Source: an uncultured Woeseia sp. (GTDB lineage Bacteria > Pseudomonadota > Gammaproteobacteria > Steroidobacterales > Woeseiaceae). Taken from it: DNA of 35,175 nt. Each line of letters starts with the position of its first letter. The stretch's first letter is position 1. This document shows, piece by piece, positions 1 to 7,213 of this stretch. The position numbers and the translations under genes were made by a program. Under the pieces are notes generated by a model. It was not told the DNA's origin. It did not search any database and worked only from the letters and a program-made list of their open reading frames with translations. The stretch spans positions 1 to 35,175 of the forward strand of contig CALALV010000028.1 in NCBI GenBank assembly GCA_937925605.1. Direction: 5' to 3'.

Positions 1-7
1 GATCGAC

Positions 8-430
8 GTGAAGGAGGGCGAACGAGCGGAGCATGAGGTGGTCGAGGAATTCGCGTGCTTCGACGACTGGATGGAACTCGACCAGTACCTGATCGATCTC
101 GGCCGCAGGCTGCCGGATCTCGAGCCGGCCGAGAAGACCGAGGACAACAAGATCAAGGGCTGCCAGTCGCAGGTCTGGTTCGTGCCCGCAGCCGAAAACG
201 GTCGCGTGCACTTCCGCGCGATCAGCGACGCGGCGATCGTGTCCGGCCTGATCGCGCTCCTGACGCGTATCTACAGCGACAAGCCGGCCGCCGACATCGT
301 CGCGACGCCGCCGGACTTCGTCAGTGCGCTCGACCTCGAGCAACACCTGTCGCCCACGCGCTCGAACGGCCTCGCGTCGATGCTCGACGCGATACGCTCG
401 TTCGCGGAGGACGCCGGACGACCGGCATGA
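8..430 (+). CDS. sufE: SufE-like sulfur acceptor for cysteine desulfurase
   Basis: SufE takes persulfide sulfur from the cysteine desulfurase SufS (or a CsdA-type partner) and passes it to the Fe-S scaffold. The 140-residue product shows the family core GCQSQVW, with the sulfur-accepting cysteine at residue 52 (Cys51 in the E. coli protein), and the C-terminal QHLSPTRSNGL block. The GTG at 8 gives the usual family length and overlaps a TGA at 9-11 in another frame. This looks like a 4-base GTGA junction with an upstream gene, probably the desulfurase, cut off by the window edge. A purine-rich AAGGAGG lies just inside this start, so a later GTG at 38 is possible, but it would shorten the N-terminus by ten residues. 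The stop overlaps the yidD start in ATGA. Confidence 0.9.
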   Translation: MKEGERAEHEVVEEFACFDDWMELDQYLIDLGRRLPDLEPAEKTEDNKIKGCQSQVWFVPAAENGRVHFRAISDAAIVSGLIALLTRIYSDKPAADIVATPPDFVSALDLEQHLSPTRSNGLASMLDAIRSFAEDAGRPA

Positions 431-693
431 AGCCGTCGCGCCTGTCGCGCGCGCTGAGTCGCCCCCTGATCTGGCTGGCGCAGGCCTACCGCGCGCTGGT
501 CTCCCCCCTGATCGGCGCCAACTGCCGCTTCCAGCCGACCTGCTCGGCCTACGCCATCGAGGCGCTGCAGCGTTTCGGTGCGGCCCGCGGCGGCCGGCTC
601 GCGCTGCGCCGCCTCCTGCGCTGTCATCCCTGGGGCGGCAGCGGCTACGACCCGGTGCCGGACGACGGCCGGCCCGCGGATCCCGAGCCGTGA
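427..693 (+). CDS. yidD: YidD membrane protein insertion efficiency factor
   Basis: YidD is a small inner-membrane-associated protein thought to help YidC/Sec insert membrane proteins. The 88-residue product has the full family signature: an amphipathic N-terminus, CRFQPTCSAYA, a GAARGG turn, then RRLLRCHPWGGSGYDPVP. All three conserved cysteines are present. It starts at an ATG overlapping the sufE stop. In most Gammaproteobacteria yidD sits in rpmH-rnpA-yidD-yidC near the origin. Here it lies between sufE and an unknown membrane protein, so it has been separated from that cluster or duplicated. Confidence 0.93.
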   Translation: MKPSRLSRALSRPLIWLAQAYRALVSPLIGANCRFQPTCSAYAIEALQRFGAARGGRLALRRLLRCHPWGGSGYDPVPDDGRPADPEP

Positions 694-1757
694 GTCCGCG
701 CGAGCTGCTGGCCGCGCTCGCCGCGCCCGTCGTGCAGCCGGTGTTGCTGCTGGCCGCGCTCGGCTTCCTCGCGCTCGTGGCGCTGGGGCTCGGGCTGCTT
801 GCGCTGTTCGGCGGCACGTTCTACCTGCTCGGCTGGATCGGCTTCGGCGTCGTGCTGCTGGTCGCGGCGCCGGCTTTTGCCGGCTACCTGCTGCAGCTCA
901 TCGACGCGCTGGCGCTGCATCGCGAGCCGCCGGTCGCCGAACTCGACCTGTTTCTGCCGGGCGGCCGCGGGCGCCGCCTGTTCCCGTTCTTGCCGCTCGC
1001 CGCACTGGCCGGCCTGTACCTCGCGCTCGGGTCGCGCGTGCCGGAGTTCGCCGCGCCGCTGACGGCCGTGCTCGCCGTCGCGTTCCTGCCCGGGCAGATT
1101 GCACTGTTCGCGCTGACGGCGTCGCCGCTCGCGAGCCTCGATCCGCGCGGTCACTGGCGCCTCGCGCGACGGATCGGTCCGGCGGCCGCATGGCTGCCCG
1201 CCTGCCTGCTGCTCGCCGGTCTGTCGTTCGTCGCCGGTCCGCCGCCGCTGGCGGCGGCGGCGCTCGCGATCTACTGGGGGCTCGCCTTCGCCACGCTCGC
1301 CGGGCGGCTGCTCGGCCGGCTCGATGTCGCCGCCGAGACCAGCATCGCGCCGCCTCTGGAGTCGGATCCGCGCAAGGCGGACCTGCGCGCACGCACGCGG
1401 GCGCTGAACCACGCCTACGGTTTCATCAGCCGCGGCAACCGCGACGGCGGCTTCCGGCACCTGGCGCAGCAGGTCGCGGCGGACGCGGATCCGACCGGGG
1501 CCGACCTGTGGTACTTCGACGCGCTCTGGCAAGGCGAACTCGGCGAGGCGCCCCTGTTCTACGCGCGGGAATTGCTGCCGCGGCTGCTTGCCGACGGGCG
1601 GCAGGTGGAGGCCATGAAGGTCACGTTGCGCTGCCTGGCCGCGAATCCGCGATTTCGCCCGGAGGACGCAGACCTGCCCGCGCTGGTCGCCGCGGCCGAA
1701 GCGCTCGGCAATCGCGAGGTGCTGGCGGCACTGGGCGGCGGTCGCCGCCCGGCCTGA
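690..1757 (+). CDS. Unknown polytopic membrane protein with a soluble C-terminal domain
   Basis: I do not recognise a named family. The GTG at 690 overlaps the yidD stop (GTGA) and gives 355 residues. Roughly the first 230 residues are strongly hydrophobic, with about six membrane segments. They include long leucine/alanine stretches near residues 15-45, 50-70, 105-125, 130-150, 175-195 and 200-215. From about residue 235 the protein turns soluble and helical (TRALNHAYGFISRGNRDGG). The rest resembles TPR-like helical pairs, containing GADLWYFDALWQGE and a segment on lost or recovered residues per turn. The coupling to yidD suggests a membrane-protein context, but that is inference. The downstream gene is on the other strand, 4 bp away. 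Confidence 0.75.
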   Translation: MSPRELLAALAAPVVQPVLLLAALGFLALVALGLGLLALFGGTFYLLGWIGFGVVLLVAAPAFAGYLLQLIDALALHREPPVAELDLFLPGGRGRRLFPFLPLAALAGLYLALGSRVPEFAAPLTAVLAVAFLPGQIALFALTASPLASLDPRGHWRLARRIGPAAAWLPACLLLAGLSFVAGPPPLAAAALAIYWGLAFATLAGRLLGRLDVAAETSIAPPLESDPRKADLRARTRALNHAYGFISRGNRDGGFRHLAQQVAADADPTGADLWYFDALWQGELGEAPLFYARELLPRLLADGRQVEAMKVTLRCLAANPRFRPEDADLPALVAAAEALGNREVLAALGGGRRPA

Positions 1758-1761
1758 CGGG

Positions 1762-2157
1762 TCAGGCCATGCGGCAGCGGCGCAGCCGCAGGCTGTTCTG
1801 CCAGTGCACGGCGGCCAGCGCCAGGGAGCCGGCGACGGTCAGGGCACGGTCCGCGGCCGGGCCGAGCCACGCGTGGCCCAGCGTCGCGCCGAGCACGAGC
1901 AGGCCCATCGCGACCGCGGCACCGGCCACGATGGCCCGGTTGCCGTGCCGCCGGTATCCAATGACAATGGCGACGATGCTCACCGGCAGCGCGATCGCGA
2001 GCATCGGCAGGTGCCAATGGCTGTCCGCGAAGCCGCCCAGGAACGGCAGCGCGGCCAGCAGCACGGGCAGCGCGAGGCAGTGCACGAGGCACAGCCCGGA
2101 CAGGACCACGGCGACGCGGTCGAGGTCGGGCGCGCTGGCGGCGCTGGTCTGCGGCAT
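1762..2157 (-). CDS. MerC domain protein
   Basis: The 131-residue membrane protein has four hydrophobic segments (about residues 15-38, 48-68, 76-95 and 103-120). In the first helix it carries the MerC-type motif LCLVHCLALP, with a CxxxHC arrangement. MerC proteins carry Hg(II) into the cytoplasm in mer operons, but many chromosomal MerC-domain proteins have no mer genes beside them. None are seen here (no merR, merT, merP or merA), so a mercury role should not be assumed. It is transcribed away from the Trm112-like gene, with a TATACT -10 candidate at 2203-2208 on the minus strand. Confidence 0.8.
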   Translation of the reverse strand: MPQTSAASAPDLDRVAVVLSGLCLVHCLALPVLLAALPFLGGFADSHWHLPMLAIALPVSIVAIVIGYRRHGNRAIVAGAAVAMGLLVLGATLGHAWLGPAADRALTVAGSLALAAVHWQNSLRLRRCRMA

Positions 2158-2202
2158 GCGGGGCTCCGGGGCAGCGGCCGGGTGGGCCGGCGGTAATGGT
2201 AC

Positions 2203-2210
2203 AGTATAAC
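2203..2210. promoter_or_regulatory. Overlapping divergent -10 elements (MerC-like / Trm112-like)
   Basis: The 80-bp gap between the two divergent genes is distinctly AT-richer than its surroundings. On the plus strand TATAAC (2205-2210) can serve as -10 for the Trm112-like gene. On the minus strand TATACT (2208-2203) follows TCGATT at a 17-bp spacing and can serve the MerC-like gene. The two hexamers overlap, so the promoters would compete. The plus-strand -35 is weak. Confidence 0.45.
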
Positions 2211-2237
2211 ATTAGCATCGGGAGAATCGACCGTCGC

Positions 2238-2498
2238 ATGGACAAGAAGCTGCTGACCATCCTCTGCTGCCCGGTGACCCACCGGGCGCTGTCGCTCGCA
2301 AAGCCGGATTTGCTGGAATCCGTCAACGAGCGCATCCGCGGCGGCCGGCTGCGGACCCGCGAGGGTGCGCTGGTCGGCAGCGAGCTGCGCGAAGCGCTCG
2401 TGACCGACGACGGCAAGCTGCTGTACCCCGTGAACGACGGCATCCCGGTGCTGCTGGAGGGCGAGGCCGTCGGCCTCGACCAGCTCGGCGAGGCCTGA
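2238..2498 (+). CDS. Trm112-like small protein (YcaR/UPF0434 type), zinc site lost
   Basis: The 86-residue protein starts MDKKLLTILCCPVT and ends with the block LLYPVNDGIPVLLEGEAV, typical of the Trm112/YcaR family. Eukaryotic and archaeal Trm112 activate methyltransferases; the bacterial role is largely unknown. Classical members have a CPxC zinc knuckle and a second cysteine pair. Here the second cysteine of CPxC is Thr14 and the later pair is absent, so zinc binding is unlikely. A 25-residue insert (about residues 25-55) makes it longer than the E. coli protein of about 60 residues. I choose ATG 2238 over an upstream GTG because the conserved block begins there. Confidence 0.8.
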   Translation: MDKKLLTILCCPVTHRALSLAKPDLLESVNERIRGGRLRTREGALVGSELREALVTDDGKLLYPVNDGIPVLLEGEAVGLDQLGEA

Positions 2499-2565
2499 TG
2501 CGCGACTGGTTGGTCAGCGCGACGACGGGTATCATGGCCCCCGAGTTCCGACTGCGCGGTTCCGT

Positions 2566-3585
2566 GTGAAAATACCGGCGAATCAGCTCGCATCCCGCCT
2601 GAAGTCTTCCCTGTTGCCCTGCTACCTGGTTACCGGTGACGAGCCACTGCTCGCGCAGGAAGCGCTGGACTCGATCCGTGCCGCGGCCCGCGCGCGCGGC
2701 TTCGGCAGCCGCGAGCTGCTGGTCAGTGGCCCGGGCTTCGACTGGAACGAACTCGGCGCGATCGGCGGCAACCTGTCGCTGTTCGCCGAGAAGCGGATCG
2801 TCGAGCTCAGGTTGCCGACCGGCAAGCCGGGACGCGACGGATCCGCGGCGATCACGGCGCTGGTCGAGAACCTCGGCGACGACCTGCTATTGATCGTCAG
2901 CGGCCCGAAACTGGATCGCAGCAACGCCAACGCGAAATGGGTCAAGGCGCTCGCCGGCGCCGGTGGACACGTCGCGGTCTGGCCGGTCGATCGTGCCGAG
3001 CTGCCGGCGTGGATCAGGACGCGCATGCGCGCCGCGGGCCTCGAGCCGGCGCCTGATGCCGTGCAGCTGATCGCCGAGCGCGTCGAGGGCAACCTGCTCG
3101 CCGCGATGCAGGAAATCGAGAAGCTGCGCCTGCTGCTCGGCAGCGGTCCGGTCAGCGCCGAGCACGTTCAGCGTGCCGTCGCCGACAGCAGCCGCTACGA
3201 CGCCTACCAGCTCGCCGACGCGGCGCTCGCCGGCGATGCGCCGCGCGCGCTGCGCATCTTAGGCGGCGTGCGCGCCGAGGGCGTGTCGCCCGTCTTCATC
3301 GTCTGGGTGCTGACGCGGGAGTCGCGTACGCTGGTCGCGCTCGCCGACAGCGTCGAGAGCGGCGTCGAGCTCGGCCGCGCGATGCAGCAGGCACGCGTCT
3401 GGAGCAATCGCCAGGGTCTCGTGCGCCGCTGCATCGGGCGGCACGGCCGCGGCGATTTCCGCCGCGTGCTGAAAGCACTCGTGCACGCCGACGCGACCGC
3501 CAAGGGCCAGCGCGGTGGCGATCCCTGGCAGCAGATCGCCGACATCGTGCTGGCGCTGGCAGGCCCGCGGGCACGGGCAGCCTGA
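2566..3585 (+). CDS. holA: DNA polymerase III subunit delta
   Basis: Delta is the wrench of the clamp loader. It binds and opens the beta sliding clamp. The 339-residue product has the N-terminal LLPCYLVTGDEPLLAQEALD block with the degenerate nucleotide-binding fold. The AAA-like domain follows (FAEKRIVELRLPTGKPG, then LLLIVSGPKLD), then the helical C-terminal collar (NLLAAMQEIEKLRLL, SSRYDAYQLADAALAGDAPRAL). The start is a GTG directly before AAA ATA CCG. In many Gammaproteobacteria leuS-lptE precedes holA. Here the upstream neighbour is the Trm112-like gene, 67 bp away. A TATCAT -10 candidate lies at 2531-2536. nadD follows after 5 bp. Confidence 0.95.
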   Translation: MKIPANQLASRLKSSLLPCYLVTGDEPLLAQEALDSIRAAARARGFGSRELLVSGPGFDWNELGAIGGNLSLFAEKRIVELRLPTGKPGRDGSAAITALVENLGDDLLLIVSGPKLDRSNANAKWVKALAGAGGHVAVWPVDRAELPAWIRTRMRAAGLEPAPDAVQLIAERVEGNLLAAMQEIEKLRLLLGSGPVSAEHVQRAVADSSRYDAYQLADAALAGDAPRALRILGGVRAEGVSPVFIVWVLTRESRTLVALADSVESGVELGRAMQQARVWSNRQGLVRRCIGRHGRGDFRRVLKALVHADATAKGQRGGDPWQQIADIVLALAGPRARAA

Positions 3586-3590
3586 CGCCG

Positions 3591-4259
3591 ATGACCAACG
3601 GTATGAGCCCGATGGGCGTTTTCGGCGGGACCTTCGACCCGATCCACTTCGGGCACCTGCGCACGGCGTTCGAGATGCTACAGGCGCTGCGCTTCGACGA
3701 AGTTCGCTTCATGCCCTGCGGCACGCCGCCGCACCGTGGCGAACCGTATGCCGACGCCGCGCTGCGGCTGCAAATGGTGCAGGCGGCCACGGCGGGCCAG
3801 CCTGGCTTCGTCGTCGACGATCGCGAACTGCATCGCGACGGGCCGTCGTACTCGGTCGATACGCTGGCGGCGTTGCGGGCCGAATTTCCGCTCCGGCCGC
3901 TCGGGCTCATTATCGGCATGGATGCCATCCTGCACATGACAAAGTGGTACCAGTGGCGCGACATCCTGCAGCTCGCGCACATCGTCGTGGCACATCGCCC
4001 CGGCTGGCGCGCGCCGGACATGGGACCCCTGGGCGAGCTGCTGGCGGACCGCGGCACGCACCGCATCGGGGACCTGCACGAGGCGAAATCGGGTCACATC
4101 TACATTCACGACGTCACGCAGCTCGAGATTTCCTCGACCGAGATCCGCGAGCTGGTGGCGGCGGGGCGCGACCCGCGCTTCCTGATGCCGGACGAGGTGC
4201 GCGCCGTCATCGACCGGAGCGGCATCTACCGCTCGAAAACCAACGACGACACGGAGTAA
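3591..4259 (+). CDS. nadD: Nicotinate-nucleotide adenylyltransferase
   Basis: NadD transfers AMP from ATP to nicotinate mononucleotide, giving deamido-NAD in NAD synthesis. Its 222 residues show the nucleotidyltransferase signature GGTFDPIHFGHLR near the N-terminus, a PPHR block, DRELHRDGPSYSVDTL, and the C-terminal SSTEIR phosphate-binding motif. Three in-frame ATGs lie close together (3591, 3603, 3612). The first is used here. The third, just before GVFGGTFDP, would also give a complete protein. It lies between holA and rsfS in the usual order. Confidence 0.95.
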   Translation: MTNGMSPMGVFGGTFDPIHFGHLRTAFEMLQALRFDEVRFMPCGTPPHRGEPYADAALRLQMVQAATAGQPGFVVDDRELHRDGPSYSVDTLAALRAEFPLRPLGLIIGMDAILHMTKWYQWRDILQLAHIVVAHRPGWRAPDMGPLGELLADRGTHRIGDLHEAKSGHIYIHDVTQLEISSTEIRELVAAGRDPRFLMPDEVRAVIDRSGIYRSKTNDDTE

Positions 4260-4297
4260 CGAATGGGATCAACCAAGGCGAGAACCGGTACGACCGC

Positions 4298-4651
4298 ATG
4301 AACAGCGAAGAGCTGAGCAACCTGGTGGTAGACGCGCTGGAGTCGGTGAAGGCGAAAGACATCGTGCGCCTCGACGTGCGCGACATGACGACCGTGACCG
4401 ACTACATGATCGTTGCCAGCGGCACGTCGAACCGGCACGTGAAGGCGCTGGCTGACGCGGTCGCCGAGAAAGCGCGCGAAGCCGGGCACCGGCCGGTCGG
4501 CGTCGAAGGCGAGGAGGGCAGCGAGTGGGTGCTGCTCGACCTGCAGGACACGCTCGTCCACGTGATGCTGCCGCGGGTACGCGAGTTCTACAACCTGGAG
4601 AAGCTGTGGCGCCTGAGCCCGGCGACTGACGCCGTCGCGACCGACGGCTGA
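4298..4651 (+). CDS. rsfS: Ribosome silencing factor RsfS
   Basis: RsfS binds ribosomal protein uL14 on the 50S subunit and blocks subunit joining when nutrients are scarce. The 117-residue product has the family core: KAKDIVRLDVRDMTTVTDYMIVASGTSNRHVKALAD, the glycine-rich turn GVEGEEGSEWVLLDL, and HVMLPRVREFYNLEKLW at the C-terminal end. ATG 4298 gives the normal length. A 38-bp gap separates it from nadD, with no clear separate promoter, and rlmH begins 3 bp after its stop. Confidence 0.95.
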   Translation: MNSEELSNLVVDALESVKAKDIVRLDVRDMTTVTDYMIVASGTSNRHVKALADAVAEKAREAGHRPVGVEGEEGSEWVLLDLQDTLVHVMLPRVREFYNLEKLWRLSPATDAVATDG

Positions 4652-4654
4652 ACC

Positions 4655-5125
4655 GTGCACATGCGCCTGGTCGCAGTTGGCGACCGACAGCCCGACTGGG
4701 TCGACACCGCCTGCAAGGACTACGCCGGGCGCCTGCCGCGACCCTGGAAATTCGAGTCGAGAGCCCTGCCGCTGTCGCGCAGGCGCCGCGGTGGCGATGC
4801 CGCGCTGGCCCGCGACGACGAGTGCGCGGCGATCCTGAAGGAGCTGCGGGCCGACGAGCGCGTCATCATGCTCGACGAGCGCGGCCGGCAGCTCTCGACC
4901 GCCGAGCTGGCCGAGGCGATCGGCGACTGGCAGTCCGACGGCCGCGACGTCTGCTTCGTCATCGGCGGCCCCGATGGCCTGAACGACGACTGCCTCGAAC
5001 GGGCCGACCTGCGCTGGTCGCTGTCGCGGCTGACACTGCCGCACGGGCTGGCGCGTATTCTCTGCGTCGAGCAGTTGTACCGAGCGGCCAGCCTGCGCGA
5101 CGGCCATCCGTATCACCGCGCCTGA
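4655..5125 (+). CDS. rlmH: 23S rRNA pseudouridine-1915 N3-methyltransferase
   Basis: RlmH is a small SPOUT methyltransferase that modifies pseudouridine 1915 in helix 69 of 23S rRNA in assembled ribosomes. The 156-residue product has the N-terminal RLVAVGDRQPDWV, the trefoil-knot SAM loop VCFVIGGPDGLND, and the terminal block SLSRLTLPHGLARILCVEQLYRA with HPYHR at the end. GTG 4655 places LVAVG at the same distance from the start as in E. coli. ATG 4661, two codons on, is an equally possible start. Confidence 0.95.
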   Translation: MHMRLVAVGDRQPDWVDTACKDYAGRLPRPWKFESRALPLSRRRRGGDAALARDDECAAILKELRADERVIMLDERGRQLSTAELAEAIGDWQSDGRDVCFVIGGPDGLNDDCLERADLRWSLSRLTLPHGLARILCVEQLYRAASLRDGHPYHRA

Positions 5126-5134
5126 GCCCGCTCC

Positions 5135-5716
5135 GTGGTCCCGCCGCCGCTGCATCTCGCCTCCGCCTCGCCGCGCCGCCGGGAACTCCTGGCCGCGCTC
5201 GGCCTCGACTTCAGCGCGGCCGGCGAGGATCTCGACGAGCGGCCGCTGCCGGGCGAGGCGGCGGCCGACTACGTCTGCCGGCTGGCGCTCGCGAAGGCGC
5301 GCGCGGCGCAGGGATCGCGACCCGAATGCGCGATACTGGGCTCCGACACGAGCGTGGCGCTCGGCGAGACGCTGTTCGGCAAGCCGGCCAGCGGCGAGGA
5401 AGCGGCCGCGATGCTGGCCGCCCTGTCCGGGCGTACGCACCGCGTGCTGACCGGCGTCGCACTGCTGTACCGGGAACGCGAGCGCGTCGTGCGGGTCGAG
5501 AGCGAAGTGAGTTTCCGCGCCATAAGCCCCGCCGAGGCGCGCGCCTACTGGGCGAGCGGCGAGCCACGCGACAAAGCCGGCGGCTACGCGCTGCAGGGGC
5601 TCGGTGGCATTTTCGTCAGCCGGCTGGCCGGCAGTTACAGCGCGGTGATCGGACTGCCGGTGTTCGAGACGGCGGCGCTCCTGCGCGAGATCGGTATCGA
5701 GGTTTTGCAAGCGTGA
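5135..5716 (+). CDS. maf: Maf family nucleoside triphosphate pyrophosphatase
   Basis: Maf proteins hydrolyse non-canonical or surplus nucleoside triphosphates to monophosphates. The YhdE branch prefers dTTP and UTP. The 193-residue product has the N-terminal substrate loop LASASPRRREL, the catalytic GSDT motif (Asp71), GKPAS, and the C-terminal RDKAGGYALQG and GSYSAVIGLP blocks. RDKAG is typical of the YhdE-type subgroup. Position before rng and yhdP is as in E. coli. The GTG start lies 9 bp after rlmH, and the stop overlaps the rng start in GTGA. Confidence 0.93.
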   Translation: MVPPPLHLASASPRRRELLAALGLDFSAAGEDLDERPLPGEAAADYVCRLALAKARAAQGSRPECAILGSDTSVALGETLFGKPASGEEAAAMLAALSGRTHRVLTGVALLYRERERVVRVESEVSFRAISPAEARAYWASGEPRDKAGGYALQGLGGIFVSRLAGSYSAVIGLPVFETAALLREIGIEVLQA

Positions 5717-7194
5717 CGGAAGAAACACCCAGGGAAGAAATACTCATCAACGTGACGCCGCGCGAGGTACGCGCGGCGCTGCTCGAAAACGGCATCCTGC
5801 AGGAGGTCTACATCGAGCGCGCGACGCGGCGCGGCCTGATCAGCAACATCTACAAGGGCCGCGTGTCCCGCGTGCTGCCCGGCATGCAGGCGGCCTTCGT
5901 CGACATAGGGCTCGAGCGCACCGCGTTCCTGCACGCGTCCGACATCGCCCAGAAGGCGCTGCCCGACGGCGAACAGGCCGTGCAGCCGGCCCCCGACATC
6001 CGCGACCTGGTCCGCGAGGGCCACGAGGTGCTCGTACAGGTCGTCAAGGACCCGATCGGCAACAAGGGCGCCCGCCTGTCGACCTTCATCACGCTGCCGT
6101 CGCGCTACCTCGTGCTGCTGCCGGGCGGCAACGGCGTCGGCATATCTTCGCGCATCGAGGACCCGGCGGAGCGCGAGCGGCTGCGCGGGCTGCTCGAGCG
6201 ACTCCTCGGCGACGCACCGGGCGGCCTGATCGCGCGCACGGCCGCCGAGGGCGCGGACGAAGCGCCGCTCGCCGCCGATCTCGAGTTCCTGCGCAAGCTG
6301 TGGGATTCCGTGCAGCGCGAAGGCCGGGAGCGCAAGGCGAAGAGCCTCGTCCACGAGGACCTGCCCCTGCCGATTCGCATCCTGCGCGACCTCGTGAGCC
6401 CGGACGTCGCGCAGATCCTCGTCGACTCGCCGGCCGATTTCGAGAAAATGAAGACGTTCACGGCCAGCTTCCTGCCCGAGATCGAGCCGAAGCTCGAGCT
6501 CTACACCCGGCGGCGCCCGATCTTCGACCTGCACGGCACCGAGGACGAGATACGCAAGGCGCTGGATCGCTCGATACCGCTGAAGTCCGGGGGTTACCTG
6601 ATCTTCGACCAGACCGAGGCGATGACGACGGTCGACGTGAACACCGGCGGCTACGTGGGCCACCGCAACCTCGAGGAGACGATCTTCCGCACCAATCTCG
6701 AGGCTGCCGTGGCGATCGCCCGGCAGCTCCGGCTGCGCAACCTCGGCGGGATCATCATCATCGATTTCATCGACATGGAGGAGGCGGACCACCGGCAACG
6801 AGTGCTCGCCGCGCTCGAGGAGGCGATGGCCCGCGACCACGCGCGCCACCAGATGACCCCCGTTTCGCCGCTCGGCCTCGTCGAAATGACCCGCAAGCGG
6901 ACCCGCGAAAGCCTGCAGCACATTCTCTGCGAAGATTGTCCAAGCTGCGACGGCCGCGGCTTCGTGAAGACCGCGGCGACGGTCTGCTTCGAGATCTTTC
7001 GCGAGATCATCCGCCAGCACCGCCAGTTCACGTTCGACGAGATACTCGTGCTCGCCCACCAGGACGTCATCGAGATGCTGCTCGACGAGGAAGCCGGCGG
7101 CCTTGCCGAGATCGAGCGGCAGACCGGCAAACCGATACGCCTGCAATCCGAGGCCCTGTACCTGCAAGACCAGTTCGACGTCGTGTTGATCTGA
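5713..7194 (+). CDS. rng: Ribonuclease G
   Basis: RNase G is the short paralogue of RNase E. It matures the 5' end of 16S rRNA and cleaves some mRNAs. The 493-residue length matches RNase G and lacks the long RNase E scaffold tail. An S1 RNA-binding domain spans about residues 40-125 (NIYKGRVSRVLPGMQAAFVD). The metal-binding aspartates of the DNase-I-like domain are Asp308 in TVDVNTGG and Asp351 in IIIIDFID. The zinc link CPSC is at 409-412, followed by DGRG. The GTG start overlaps the maf stop, and the N-terminus EILINVTPREVRAALLENG is the normal one. Confidence 0.96.
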   Translation: MTEETPREEILINVTPREVRAALLENGILQEVYIERATRRGLISNIYKGRVSRVLPGMQAAFVDIGLERTAFLHASDIAQKALPDGEQAVQPAPDIRDLVREGHEVLVQVVKDPIGNKGARLSTFITLPSRYLVLLPGGNGVGISSRIEDPAERERLRGLLERLLGDAPGGLIARTAAEGADEAPLAADLEFLRKLWDSVQREGRERKAKSLVHEDLPLPIRILRDLVSPDVAQILVDSPADFEKMKTFTASFLPEIEPKLELYTRRRPIFDLHGTEDEIRKALDRSIPLKSGGYLIFDQTEAMTTVDVNTGGYVGHRNLEETIFRTNLEAAVAIARQLRLRNLGGIIIIDFIDMEEADHRQRVLAALEEAMARDHARHQMTPVSPLGLVEMTRKRTRESLQHILCEDCPSCDGRGFVKTAATVCFEIFREIIRQHRQFTFDEILVLAHQDVIEMLLDEEAGGLAEIERQTGKPIRLQSEALYLQDQFDVVLI

Positions 7195-7213
7195 AACGAG
7201 CCACGCCCGCTGC

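Noticed and set aside
1762..2157. Mercury resistance operon
   Set aside because: Only a MerC-domain protein is present; there is no merR, merT, merP or merA.
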